Assembly: GCF_040183065.1 (NCBI RefSeq)
Contig: NC_091123.1
Span: 13,874,501 to 13,938,500 of the forward strand
DNA length: 64,000 nt
Direction: 5' to 3'
Source: Periplaneta americana
Taxonomy: Eukaryota > Arthropoda > Insecta > Blattodea > Blattidae
The notes beneath the pieces were generated by a model. The model ran no database searches. It was not told where the DNA came from and was given only the letters and a program-made list of their open reading frames with translations. Shown one piece after another: positions 1-10,279 of the stretch. Position 1 is the first letter of the stretch; the number at the start of each line of letters is the position of its first letter. The position numbers and the translations under genes were made by a program.

Positions 1-411
1 TGTGCTACCATAACCTCTTTCGAACTGTGTTTTGCGCCGGCAAGTCGTACGCAGGGTATTTGTTATCATCGGTTGCGTATGGTAACATTCCACAACACAA
101 ATCAAATGCTCCGTGTCTATGTTGACCGTCGAAGTTAATGTCAACAAATACGTAAGTAATCGTCTTAACCCTCTCCCCATATCTCGACAGTACGTATTTC
201 CAAACAGTTCACATTCCTGCCACTACCGGCGTTACCGTACGTATCGGCACGTACTCTTCAGAATGAACGCCGTACTTGCTAGCCAACTTCTCTGCCTCTT
301 AGATTATACACCTGAGCTGCGGAAGTGTAGGAAGATTGAATTCTCTAGGCTCATCAGCTAGCCACATGACGGCATGCAGCGAGCCAAGACACATTTTGAA
401 CTGAACACCCA
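1..411 (-). mobile_element. Unknown TIR element, right part (cut by window edge)
   Basis: This stretch is the reverse complement of 46994-47405, with scattered substitutions. Its right end (about 388-411) matches the 24-bp terminal inverted repeat of the fuller copy at 46994-47582. The left end lies outside the window. No protein domain is recognised. The 82-residue reading frame at 113-361 has no known motif and I treat it as incidental. Confidence 0.6.
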
Positions 412-433
412 GTATACACATGTGTGTAGGCCC

Positions 434-487
434 GTGTATGTATGTATGTATGTATGTATGTATGTATGTATGTATGTATGTATGTAT
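434..487. repeat. (TATG)n microsatellite
   Basis: About 13 uninterrupted TATG units run here, followed by TGCA-type variants. It lies between the unknown TIR element and the first LINE copy. Confidence 0.95.
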
Positions 488-503
488 GCATGCATGTATA
501 CAT

Positions 504-505
<2 letters not shown>

Positions 506-565
<60 letters not shown>
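506..565. repeat. (TTA)n microsatellite
   Basis: About 20 ATT/TTA units directly abut the truncated 5' end of the LINE copy that begins at 566. Confidence 0.95.
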
Positions 566-1680
566 GCTCAGTTTCTGTCAGATGCGTTTCCAGTTCACTA
601 TGGGCTGAAGCAAGGAGATGCACTATCACCTTTACTTTTTAACTATATTGAGTATATATAATATAGGTGAATATGGATTTAATATAATTAAGGGTATATT
701 AGGTTTATTGATTATAGCTATTATAGGGGGAAGATTCCTTAGTTGAATTATTTTTCCTACTCCTTTATTAATTTGTTTACCTTTTTATTTAAAGGCTTTA
801 GTGTTGTTGGTTAGCTTATGCCATTAGGAAAGTCCAGGTTAACTGAGAGGGTTTGGAATTGGACGGGTTACATCAGTTGCTTGTCTATGCGGATGACGTG
901 AATATGTTAGGAGAAAATCCACAAACGATTAGGGAAAACACGGGAATTTTACTGGAAGCAAGTAAAGAGATAGGTTTGGAAGTAAATCCCGAAAAGACAA
1001 AGTTTATGATTATGTCTCGTGACCAGAATATTGTACGAAATGGAAATATAAAAATTGGAAATTGATCCTTTGAAAAGGTGGAAAAATTCAAATACCTGGG
1101 AGCAACAGTAACAAATATAAATGATACTCGGGAGGAAATTAAACACAGGATAAATATGAGAAATGCCTGTTATTATTCGATTGAGAAGCTTTTATCATCC
1201 AGTCTGCTGTCAAAAAATCTGAAAGTTACAATTTATAAAACAGTTATATTACCGGTTGTTCTGTATGGTTGTGAAACTTGGACTTTCACTTTGAGAGAGG
1301 AACATAGGTTAAGGGTGTTTGAGAATAAGGTGCTTAGGAAAATATTTGGGGCTAAGATGGATGAAGTTACAGGAGAATGGAGAAAGTTACACAACACAGA
1401 ACTGCACTCATTGTATTCTTCACCAGACATAATTAGAAACATTTAATCCAGACGTTTGAGATGGGCAGGGTATGTGGCACGTATGGGCAAATCCAGAAAT
1501 GCATATAGAGTGTTAATTAGGAGGCCGAGACATAGATGGGAGGATAATATTAAGATGGATTTGAGGGAGGTGGGATATGATGATAGAGACTGGATTAATC
1601 TTGCTCAGGATAGGGACATATGGCGGGCTTATGTGAGTGCGGCAATGAACCTCCGGGTTCCTTAAAAGTCAGTAAGTAAG

Positions 1681-1685
<5 letters not shown>
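566..1685 (+). mobile_element. LINE family A, 5'-truncated copy carrying a NUMT
   Basis: The sequence starts inside the reverse transcriptase palm domain ([18 protein letters not shown]) and runs to the 3' end. After an insertion at 645-817 it continues with the [10 protein letters not shown] catalytic box at about 884, the GCETW motif at about 1270, RWAG(Y/H)VARM at about 1460, and the family C-terminus MNLRVP followed by a stop at 1663. Several stops and one frame break show it is dead. It ends in a TAAGTAAG-type tail rather than poly-A. This fits RTE-type non-LTR elements; clade assignment is inference. The same family recurs at 4466, 5160, 26682, 44710, 54665, 58820 and 62530. Confidence 0.9.
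645..817 (+). pseudogene. ND5: NUMT: mitochondrial ND5 fragment
   Basis: From 666 to 818 the + strand reads 51 codons without a stop under the invertebrate mitochondrial code, where TGA is Trp and AGA is Ser. The peptide includes GGSFLSWIIFP and LICLPFYLKAL, a conserved C-terminal part of NADH dehydrogenase subunit 5. Under the standard code it is broken by TGA. Both sides are LINE family A sequence: compared with the copy at 45160-45185, about 12 bases of LINE are missing at the joint, with a short TA microhomology on the right. This is a nuclear copy of mitochondrial DNA, not an active gene. Confidence 0.85.

Positions 1686-1686
<1 letters not shown>

Positions 1687-1720
<34 letters not shown>
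1687..1720. repeat. (TTA)n microsatellite
   Basis: A pure TAT/TTA run lies between the LINE tail and the 3' end of the next SINE. Confidence 0.95.
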
Positions 1721-1724
<4 letters not shown>

Positions 1725-1970
1725 GGGTTATTTTACGACGCTGTATCAACATCTCAGGTTATTTAGCGTCTGAATGAAATGAAGGTGATAATGCCGGCGA
1801 AATGAGTCAGGGAGTCCAGCATCGAAAGAAGTTACCCAGCATTTTCTCGTACTGGTTGAGAGAAACCCCCGGAAAAACTTCAACCAGGTAACTTGCCCCG
1901 ACCGGGATTCGAACCCGGGCCACCTGATTTCGTGGTCAGACGCGCTAACCGTTACTCCACAGGTGTGGAC
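1721..1970 (-). mobile_element. SINE-1 (tRNA-derived)
   Basis: Read on the - strand it has a tRNA-like head with box A (GTGGAGTAACGGTTAGCGCG) and box B (GGTTCGAATCCCGGTCGG). An unrelated body follows, with CCTGGTTGAGG and a GCAAATGCTGGGTAA-type motif. The 3' end is CAGACGCTAAATAACC...CGTCGTAAAATAACC. It is one of seven SINE-1 copies in the window. Confidence 0.88.
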
Positions 1971-1989
1971 TGTATGTGTGTATTTTTTT

Positions 1990-2488
1990 AACTTGTTATT
2001 TAACGACGCTGTATCAACTACGAGGTTGTTCACACCTGTGGAGTAACGGTTAGCGCGTCTGGCCACAAAAACAGATGGCCCGGGTTCAATTCCCGGTCGG
2101 GGCAAGTTACCAGGTTGAGATTTTTTCCTGGGTTTTCCCTCAACCCAATATGAGCAAATGCTGGGTAACTTTCGGTGTTGGACCCCGGACTCATTTCACT
2201 GGCATTATCACCTTCATCTCATTCAGACGCTAAATAACCTAAGCTGTTGATAAAGCGTCGTAAAATAACCTACTTAAAAAAACTACGAGGTTATTTGGCG
2301 TCGATGGAATTGGTGATAGCGAGATGATATTTGGCGAGATGAGGCCGAGCATTCGTCATAGATTACCTGACATTTGCCTTATGGTTGGGGAAAACCTCGG
2401 AAAAACCCAACCATGTAATAAGCCCAAGCGGGAATCGAACCCGCACCCAAACGCAAGCGCCTTAGCCGACCCAGCTACGCGGATAGCT
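1990..2488 (-). mobile_element. SINE-2 split by a SINE-1 insertion
   Basis: The two halves are 1990-2027 (3' end, GTTATTTAACGACGCTG) and 2281-2488 (body and tRNA-like head). On the - strand the head reads GGTTCGATTCCCGC at box B and the body has CCATAAGGCAAATGTCAGG. The halves rejoin cleanly once the SINE-1 at 2028-2280 and one copy of its target duplication are set aside. Confidence 0.82.
2028..2280 (+). mobile_element. SINE-1 inserted in SINE-2
   Basis: This is a full-length + strand SINE-1: box A GTGGAGTAACGGTTAGCGCG, box B near GGGTTCAATTCCCGGTCGGG, and an A-rich 3' end. It is bounded by a 12-bp target-site duplication AACTACGAGGTT at 2016-2027 and 2281-2292. The duplication lies inside the older SINE-2, so the order of insertion is clear. 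Confidence 0.9.
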
Positions 2489-2531
2489 TGTATGTATGTA
2501 TGTATGTATGTATGTATGTATGTATGTATGT
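2489..2531. repeat. (TATG)n microsatellite
   Basis: About ten TATG units separate SINE-2 and the next SINE-1. Confidence 0.93.
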
Positions 2532-2772
2532 ATTATTGGGTTATTTTACGACACTGTATCAACATCTCAGGTTATTTAGCTTCTGAATGAAATGAAGGTG
2601 ATAATGCCGGTGAAATAAGTCCGGGGTCCAGCACCGAAAGTTACCCAGCATTTGCTCGTACTGGGTTAAGAGAAACTCCCGGAAGAAAAACATCAACCAG
2701 ATAATTTGCCCCGACCGGGATTCGAACTCGGGTCACCTGGTTTCGTGATTAGACGCGCTAACCGTGTGGACT
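2532..2772 (-). mobile_element. SINE-1 copy
   Basis: Same - strand layout as the copy at 1721. Box B (GGTTTCGTG side, CGACCGGGATTCGAACTCGGG on +) is kept, while the extreme 5' head is shortened. A further (TATG)n tract follows at about 2773-2830. Confidence 0.85.
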
Positions 2773-3018
2773 GTATGTATGTAGGCCTATTTATGTATGT
2801 ATGTATGTATGTATGTATGCATGTATGCATGCTTATACAGGGACAACTGTAGGTAATTCATTAATAATATTTCAGGAGATTATTCTTTGAGATATTTCAA
2901 AGAAACAAGTTTAATACGATTTTCCTCGTTTTTCCTTCCTATATTTCTATACATATCAACTTGCAGAAACTTTAGGTGTGACCACAGTATAAGCTTATTC
3001 TTCGTGGATGCTAGAGTC

Positions 3019-3621
3019 CACGGCAATTCGGAAGGCGGTTGTCTGCTAGCGTTTGCGTCGAGAGAGACAGATAGAGAGAGCAAGGCAGCGTACAACATTG
3101 CCACATCGTACTTCACGCACGTGTAATACAAATAGCGCAGGAGAGAATTTAAATTATCAAAAGACAATAATGACCTTAGCCGTTGATTACTGTAAGCATG
3201 ACACCAAACAAACCCTCTTTCCTTCACTAACAATATTCTTTGCACGTTTCTCAATCCCACACCACATGCTTCTGCTGTCGTTTCTTGCACTTTGGCAACG
3301 TTGCTGCCAGCATCAAGATGGCCGGCAGCGTTCTGCTCGTTAACGTTTTTAAAATAATTATACACCTTAAACACTATTTTCCGCGCCTGCTTGTGTAATA
3401 CTTGTGTTTTTACAGTCTCTTCTTCCATTTATTTACCTTACATAAACACAGTAAATGTTAGTTTTACTTATTCATTGTATTGAAACACTCGCACGTGAAC
3501 AAACGAACTCAGGAAGTGCTTGTTATAGACTGATTCTGATTGGTTCTACTGTACAAGCTTGTGACGTCACATACCAGAAATGCTACGGCGCATATAGAAG
3601 CTAACCGCCTTCCGAAATGAC
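3019..3621 (-). mobile_element. DNA transposon remnant with transposase N-terminus
   Basis: Inverted ends carry TTCGGAAGGCGGTT on the left (about 3024) and its complement AACCGCCTTCCGAA on the right (about 3603). Inside, the - strand frame starting with ATG at 3428 opens with KTQVLHKQARKIVFKVY, then EACGVGLRNVQRIL. This resembles the helix-turn-helix N-terminus of a transposase family common in insects. Homology appears lost after about residue 70, so I read it as an internally deleted copy. Family and exact ends are uncertain. Confidence 0.5.
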
Positions 3622-3995
3622 GTCTAGTCTAGTGAAAGAAGAAATGGAGGAAGGACTGAACACGTCCACCATGAGTCGTAATCTGGATTTGAAGTCGCTT
3701 CTCCGGCATATATGAAGGTGTTACATATCGCTTGGCGAGGTATGTGTGACTTCACACCTCAGTCTGTGGCTGGCTCACTTTCTTAAGAGATTTGCTGACA
3801 GAGGCAAGATGTATGCCCCGCTCTCTCCGGTGATGACGCAATAACTCAGCGCCCTCCTACCCTTCTAATCCAATTTCCAACCCTTCAGCAAACAGAACAC
3901 AGTTCCATAACTCTTCCGGGCCCTGGTAGCCAGCCAAGAGCTGCGGGTTCGCAGCCAGGGGCTCGCAACACGGTCCCCGCCTATGCATGAACATT
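3622..3995. other. No gene recognised
   Basis: Nothing coding or repetitive is recognised. The part from about 3900 to 3970 is GC-richer with a tRNA-like GCGGGTTCGCA, possibly a decayed SINE head. Confidence 0.4.
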
Positions 3996-4250
3996 TATTT
4001 TTAGTAGGTTATTTTACGACGCTTTATCAACAGCTTAGATTATTTAGCGTCTGAATGAGATGAAGGTGATAATGCCGGTGAAATGAGTCCGGGGTCCAGC
4101 ACCGAAAGTTACTCAGCATTTGCTCATCTTGGGTTGAGGGAAAACCCCGGAAAAAACCTCAACCAGGTAACTTGCCCCGACCGGAAATCGAACCCGGGCC
4201 ACCTGGTTTCGCGGCCAGTCGCGCTGACCGTTACTCCACAGGTGTGGACT
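3996..4250 (-). mobile_element. SINE-1 copy
   Basis: Full-length - strand copy. The 3' end TAGGTTATTTTACGACGC is at the left, box B (complement of CGACCGGAAATCGAACCCGG) near 4175, and box A near 4230. Confidence 0.88.
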
Positions 4251-4465
4251 TGCATGAACATACTGCGCTTTTATTTGTCCGTATTTCATATTCCAATGTA
4301 AGTAACCTTGTTATATTTTTATTTAATGCAAAGATTGATTGATTAAATTTCATGTATGTTGGCCGTACATAATACAGTTTCTTAACCCTTAAATTGACAA
4401 TGTATCGTATAGGATACAACAGGTTAATAGGCTATATGCTATAATTTTAATAGAACAATAGAAAA

Positions 4466-4927
4466 AATTGCATGTAGAGTGTTAGTTGGAAGGCCGGAGG
4501 GAAAAAGACCTTTGGGGAGACCGAGACGTAGATGGGAAGATAATATTAAAATAGATTTGGGGAAGGTGGGATATGATGATAGAGACTGGATTAATCTTGC
4601 TCAGGATAGGGGCCAATGGCGGGCTTATGTGAGGGCGGGAATGAACCTCCGGGGTTCCTTAAAAGCCAGTAGTCGACCTGGTTGGCGAGTTGGTATAGCG
4701 CTGGCCTTCTATGCCCAGGGTTGCGGGTTCGATCCCGGGCCAGGTCGATGGCATTTAAGTGTGCTTAAATGCGACAGGCTCATGTCAGTAGATTTACTGG
4801 CATGTAAAAGAACTCCTGCGGGACAAAATTCCGGCACATCCGGCGACTCTGATGTAACCTCTGCAGTTGCGAGCGTCGTTAAATAAAAACGTAACATTAA
4901 CATTAACAAAAGCCAGTAAGTAAGTAA
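4466..4927 (+). mobile_element. LINE family A 3' fragment, split by SINE-3
   Basis: Encodes the family C-terminus ([19 protein letters not shown], then [12 protein letters not shown]) without the RT domain. The 3' tail is split: LINE to 4671, SINE-3 at 4672-4907, then AAAAGCCAGTAAGTAAGTAA at 4908-4927. Confidence 0.85.
4672..4907 (+). mobile_element. SINE-3 (tRNA-derived), different family
   Basis: The head reads GACCTGGTTGGCGAGTTGGT with box B GGTTCGATCCCGGGCCAGG. The body has a CATGTCAGTAGATTTACTGG segment and the 3' end is GCGTCGTTAAATAAAAACG then ACATTA repeats. It is flanked by an 11-bp duplication AAAAGCCAGTA at 4661-4671 and 4908-4918, exactly inside the LINE A tail. Confidence 0.85.
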
Positions 4928-5159
4928 AGCTCATCAAAATAGGATATAGTCCTAGTTATTTTCAGATCATCTGATATTTGTCTCCAGATTTCTTCTTTAA
5001 GTATCGTGTTTTTATAGTTTTTATCCTGTGTATCATATAAATACAGTAGGTATACGAGTGACATCGTCCAAGTTCGATAAGATTCTCACTGCAATTATTA
5101 TCAGCCTTCTTTCCTCATTATCAATAAAAAAAATACAGTACATTCATCACCACCTGTGA

Positions 5160-6415
5160 TATACTTACTTACAAATGGCTTTTAAGGAACCCGAAGGTTC
5201 ATTGCCGCCCTCACATAAGCCCACCATCGGTCCCTATCCTGTGCAAGATTAATCCAGTCTCTATCATCATATCCCACCTCCCTCAAATCCATTTTAATAT
5301 TATCCTGCCATCTACGTCTCGGCCTCCCTAAAGGTCGTTTTCCCTCCGGTCTCCCAACTAACACTCTATATGCATTTCTGGATTCGCCCTTACGTGCTAC
5401 ATGCCCTGCCCATCGCAAACGTCTGGATTTAATGTTCCTAATTATGTCAGGTAAAGAATACAATATGTGCAGTTCTGTGTTGTATAACTTTCTCCATTCT
5501 CCTGTAACTTCATCTCGCTTAGCCCCAAATATTTTCCTAAGCACCTTATTCTCAAACACCCTTAACCTATGTTCCTCTCTCAGAGTGAGAGTCCAAGTTT
5601 CACAACCATACAGAAAAACCGGTAATATAACTGTTTTATAAATTCTAACTTTCAGATTTTTGGACAGCAGACTGGATGATAAGAGCTTCTCAACTGAATA
5701 ATAACACGCATTTCCCATATTTATTCTGTGTTTAATTTCCTCCCGAGTGCCATTTATATTTGTTACTGTTGCTCCAAGATATTTGAATTTTTCCACCTCT
5801 TCGAAGGATAAATCTACAATTTTTATATTTCCATTTCGTACAATATTCTGGTCACGAGACATAATCATATACTTTGTCTTTTCGGGATTTACTTCCAAAC
5901 CGATCGCTTTACTTGCTTCAAGTAAAATTTCCGTGTTTTCCCTAATCGTTTGTGTATTTTCTCCTAACATATTCACGTCATCCGCATAGACAAGAAGCTG
6001 GTGTAACCCGTTCAATTCCAAACCCTGCCTGTTATCCTGAACTTTCCTAATGGCATATTATAAAGCGATGTTAAAAAGTGAAGGTGATAGTGCATCTCCC
6101 TGCTTTAGCCCGCAGTGAATTGGAAAAGCATCAGATAGAAACTGACCTATACGGACTCTGCTGTATGTTTCACTGAGACACATTTTAATTAATCGAACTG
6201 GTTTCTTGGGAATACAAAATTCAATAAGAATATCATATAATACTTCCCTCTTAACCGAGTCATATGCCTTTTTGAAATCTATGAATAACTGATGTACTGT
6301 ACCCTTATACTCCCATTTTTTCTCCATTATCTGTCGAATACAAAAAATCTGATCAATAGTCGATCTATTACGCCGAAAACCGCACTGATGATCCCCAATA
6401 ATTTCATCTACGTAC
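5160..6415 (-). mobile_element. LINE family A copy, RT palm to 3' end
   Basis: On the - strand it runs from RT motifs ([15 protein letters not shown] at about 6280) through [10 protein letters not shown] and [10 protein letters not shown] to the C-terminal [24 protein letters not shown] and MNLRVP (stop at 5182). A single in-frame stop replaces the Glu of the LEYAIRK motif near 6057; downstream there are 279 open codons. The 3' tail is TAAGTAAGTA type. The 5' end is truncated at about 6415 within TPYVDEI. No endonuclease domain is present. Confidence 0.9.
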
Positions 6416-6588
6416 GACCTGTGATATTACTTCTTCATTTTTTTCTACATTCAATTGTCACAAATGTCAAACGTCTGATAAATGTGTCAAGAAAATTCGC
6501 TGAGCTACCGAGAAACTCGCTGGAGGTTTTCTCATCGAACGAGAATCTCTTCCATTGTGTGGACGTCCGTTTCAATCCATGTTATCAA

Positions 6589-7843
6589 TAAGGAGCGGAT
6601 TCTTATGCAATTAAATATTCTTTTTGCGTGTGATAAAACACAATTAACAAAGTTAAACATTCCGAACATGAAGTTTCAAGTTTAAAACCCGAATTTTATT
6701 TCGCATAAAAACACATATTTTCACAAAAAATTATGTAAAATCATATTTTCAGGAAATCTATTGTAAACACATAAATCTTGGAGATTTTTTACTGAAATAA
6801 TTTTTTACAACAGGTTTTAAATATTTTAAAACTAAAGCAATTATATCACTCAGAAATACGTTATCTTTTTTTAAGAATTCTTGGTTGCTTCGTGTTTCTA
6901 AGCGCTGTGTAGTGTATCCATTTTCGTAATAGTATCGCCTCAAGTTCTGAGAAGTGCTAGGCAGCATGTCAATGTTATTGTTAGAGAATAAATTAACATG
7001 GACAAGGAGGAGAGATCTTGCAACACATAATTAGCAATGTTTATTGTTGCTGAAGATGATTTCATTCTACGCTTTGTTTGTGAAACACAACAGATAAGAG
7101 CTCGGGTATGAACATTATTTAATTTAAACAAATCTCTCGCCTCTCGCTCATGCCCATCAAGTAAGGCAATATATCTTGTTGTGATTCCTTGTTATCGGGC
7201 TTCGTCAATCGATATCCTTCAAGATATACTGAAAGATGGTTGTTTAAAAAAACGATTTGGCTTTCCTATTAGCAAATTTAAGCTTTTTGTGTGACACCAT
7301 AAAAAAAACTCGAAACATCCAAAAAGCTGTTGTCTGAAACAGGGAGGTGCATGACGTGAAAATTAAAATGCACTCGCTACCAGGTTCAGAAGTACACGTA
7401 CTAAGGGACAAATTTCAGAATGTGTTTGGGAAAAACAGTGGATATAAAAAAATGTGTAAATTTTCTCAAGTATTGGAGGGTGTGCCTGTAGGTGAAATTG
7501 ACGGTGTATGTGTTTGTGACATTCCTCTCTTTAAATATGCACGTCTGACGTCCTATGATGTGGAAAGATCGTTTTCACAGTATAAGTCGTTCAGAGATAA
7601 TCGGCATGCATTTGTGATGGAAAATTTGGAGATGACCTTTGTTGTTACTGCAATTCTCGGACAACTACTAGCACTCAAGTGTGGTTGGTGAGTATCTAGT
7701 AACATTTTTTTTCAAGCTAAGTAAGGTATTTTTGTCATATTTAAAACAAAATATTTTTTAAGTTTTAGCAAATATTTTCGTACTTTTCAGCACATAAAAA
7801 ATAAATATATTTAAATTTTTAGCACATAAAAATCCGCTCCCTA
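6589..7843 (+). mobile_element. hAT transposon, 1255 bp, with 8-bp TSD
   Basis: Imperfect terminal inverted repeats are TAAGGAGCGGATTCTTATG on the left and the complement of TAGGGAGCGGATTTTTATG on the right. The flanking 8-bp duplication GTTATCAA lies at 6581-6588 and 7844-7851, the hAT signature. The interior keeps only the end of the transposase (7347-7691), so this is an internally deleted or decayed copy. The 6758-7131 region shows no recognised protein. Confidence 0.88.
7347..7691 (+). pseudogene. hAT transposase C-terminal remnant
   Basis: 114 open codons whose second half reads LFKYARLTSYDVERSFSQYK, then DNRHAFVMENL. This matches the conserved hAT C-terminal dimerisation block (T..DVERSFS.YK....DNR..F..EN). 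The N-terminal zinc finger and the catalytic residues are absent. It ends at a stop after LKCGW. Confidence 0.78.
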
Positions 7844-7851
7844 GTTATCAA

Positions 7852-8800
7852 TCTTTGATTTTTCTCGCTACACATTTCTCGCTAGCGAGATCTCTTCAAG
7901 TGTGTAACAGGACTTATACTTCCTTCATCCACTCTTTCTAGCACAACATCTCGAATTTCATTATGCACATTAATTAGTAACCAAGTCAACGTTACTTTAC
8001 ATCAAATAACTTTTCGCTTGAAATACAATTTTATAGCTGATAATTTTTTTTGTTTCCTTAACATGCACTTCTTCCTTTAGTCTATCTATGCAGAAACTCA
8101 GAGCGTTTTATCTATTCTTGTATAATCTTGACGTCCGAACAATTGTTTATCACCAGTCTGTAATTTGTCACTTCCTAATTGATGTTTATGTCGTCTAAAT
8201 GCTATATGGGTTGTTCTAAAACTGACCCCAATTAATCACCAGCCAGTTGTTCTCTAAAGTCAACTTGTAGTATCCAAGAATTCTTTAAAGAATCAGTTGC
8301 TTGATAAAAGCTTAAATTATGTTCCCAAGGAATCTTAAATCGTCACTTAGTAGTTCTGATTTTTCCACACGTCTGCGCTTTCCATTGTGTTCCGCGCGTT
8401 CATTTCCATTTCTTGTGTATGCCCATATTCGTAGACTTGTCAAAGCTACGTGGTGCTCTTATTAGTACACGGCATTAAAAACTTGTCTGATTAATACTGA
8501 CAAAGGCACCATTTTGCAATATTACGGCCTGTATTAGCAAGTTGTCTGCATTCATTTTTCTCCCTCTTGTGGATGGAGAATTCCGGTAAATCCATAAAAT
8601 CTAATCTGTAAAACCAAGGTTGAATTACAAATAGTGACACACACAGAGTTACGAAATGCAAGCACCAAGACTGCGGAGACAGCCTTACATATCGAAAATA
8701 GGCAGAGAAACTATTTATTTCAGCACTTTCCCTGTGCAATTTAATTAATTATACTATGCCAGCTAATTTATGAATTGTATATGCTGTAAATAATTTATTT
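7852..8800. other. AT-rich DNA, no gene recognised
   Basis: Short open frames only (an 82-codon - strand frame at 8491-8739 has no recognised motif). No repeat matching elsewhere in the window was found. Confidence 0.4.
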
Positions 8801-9405
8801 ACGGTCTTACTAATAAACCGTGTATAGTTTTTATACGAGACTTATGCAGCGTTGAGACAGAAAACGTTACTAATAAACCATGCATAAGCGATGGATGTAT
8901 AAACAGGCTGTAACTATACAATGGGAATTGCTTTGCAGTAGTTATATATACGAAACCCCTTGTTTAAGCGGTGTATATAGAGAAAAAATGGCCGCCCCTC
9001 TAACAGCTGTTCGTATCGACTGTCATTTCATGATGATGGATGCCTTGTAACCACAGAAGAACACACCAAAGAGCACAGAATAAGTACAATAATATAGCTG
9101 TAGCTTGTACTCTTTGACCAAAATATAGTGTGGTAATCGATTAGAGCTAGTTGTACTATCGATATTTCACACGCCACAGTAGAGCGCTCTACCGGGTGCA
9201 ATAGAGAACCGCAGATATTCTATTTCCTTTCGTAACGAAGTAATGACGAAACTATGACGTAGCTGTGTAACAGTTGTACTGTTATACACGACGTATGTAG
9301 TGATTATTAGTAAGAAATTTACACACGACGTATAAACGAGCTACTCATTGTATAAGTATAAGACAGTTAAACATCTGTATATAGAGTTTTTATTAGTAAG
9401 ACCGT
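8801..9405. mobile_element. MITE, about 605 bp
   Basis: The ends are inverted: ACGGTCTTACTAATAAA at the left and its complement TTTATTAGTAAGACCGT at the right. A degenerate internal repeat of the end (TTACTAATAAACCATGCATA) lies near 8868. No coding capacity. The target duplication is not clear, so the superfamily is left open. Confidence 0.7.
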
Positions 9406-9417
9406 TATTGTATAGTA

Positions 9418-10277
9418 AGGTAGGTGTCCCTGATATGGCCATGCTAAGGTTTGAGAATTTTTCTAGCCGCCATTTTGAAAAAAAATGTAAACTACTTTTT
9501 CCTTACTCGCTCTCAGTCTAATGGACTTTCTTAAAACAATTTTCTTTCCCCATAAAAATAACTTTAATTGTCCAAAAAGTCCCAAATTCCAAAAGTCTAC
9601 CTAGTGGCCATATCAGGAACATTTGCACATGATATGGCCACCTTTGTTTCATGTTCTACAAATCGTGATTGTTTTCAGTTTGATAGCGCAGTTGTGCTAA
9701 CATTAAATAATTTTGGTGTAAAATGAATAAACATGACACTTTATAATCTTTTTTATAATTCAAAAGTGTAGTCAAAACAGGTTTTTCTTAAAATACAAAA
9801 TTTTTGCGTAATCCCAGCTATAAGTCATGTAAATTTGTCAGGTGAAAAAATAAAAGTGAAATGAACTTGATATGGCCATGGTGCATTTGATATGGCCATA
9901 TCAGGAGCAGGTAAGCTTTCACGAAAATCGTTTGATTATGAACAACTCGTAAAAGATACGCCATCAACGACAACACCAATCAACAGAACATTAAAAACTG
10001 AATGGAGTACTATGGTTTTCATGAAACAAGTCTTTGAAAAACATGCATAAAACAAAGGAGACTTACCAGAGAAAAATAAGAAGAGGTCACATGAAAACCG
10101 CAAAACAGGCAACTGACGCCATATTGCTCAACCTGACTGGATGGAAAACGATCAAGTGATATACCAGGATGCTCTTTCACTGGATGCTGCTGCAATTTAG
10201 CGGATTTTTTGGTTAACTAACTCAAAATAGGGGGGGTGGCCATATCAGGAACATGGCCATAACAGGAGCACCCACCT
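9418..10277. mobile_element. Tc1/mariner-type non-autonomous element, 860 bp
   Basis: Terminal inverted repeats start AGGTAGGTGTCCCTGATATGG on the left and AGGTGGGTGCTCCTGTTATGG on the complement of the right. Each is flanked by TA (9416-9417, 10278-10279). The motif TGATATGGCCAT and its complement recur inside (near 9607, 9635, 9870, 9890, 10240). A 40-codon open stretch at about 9912-10050 resembles no family I can name. Confidence 0.78.
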
Positions 10278-10279
10278 TA

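Noticed and set aside
2880..3270. Remainder of the 182-codon - strand ORF
   Set aside because: Only the first 70 or so residues look like a transposase. The rest crosses the probable element end and has no recognisable content.
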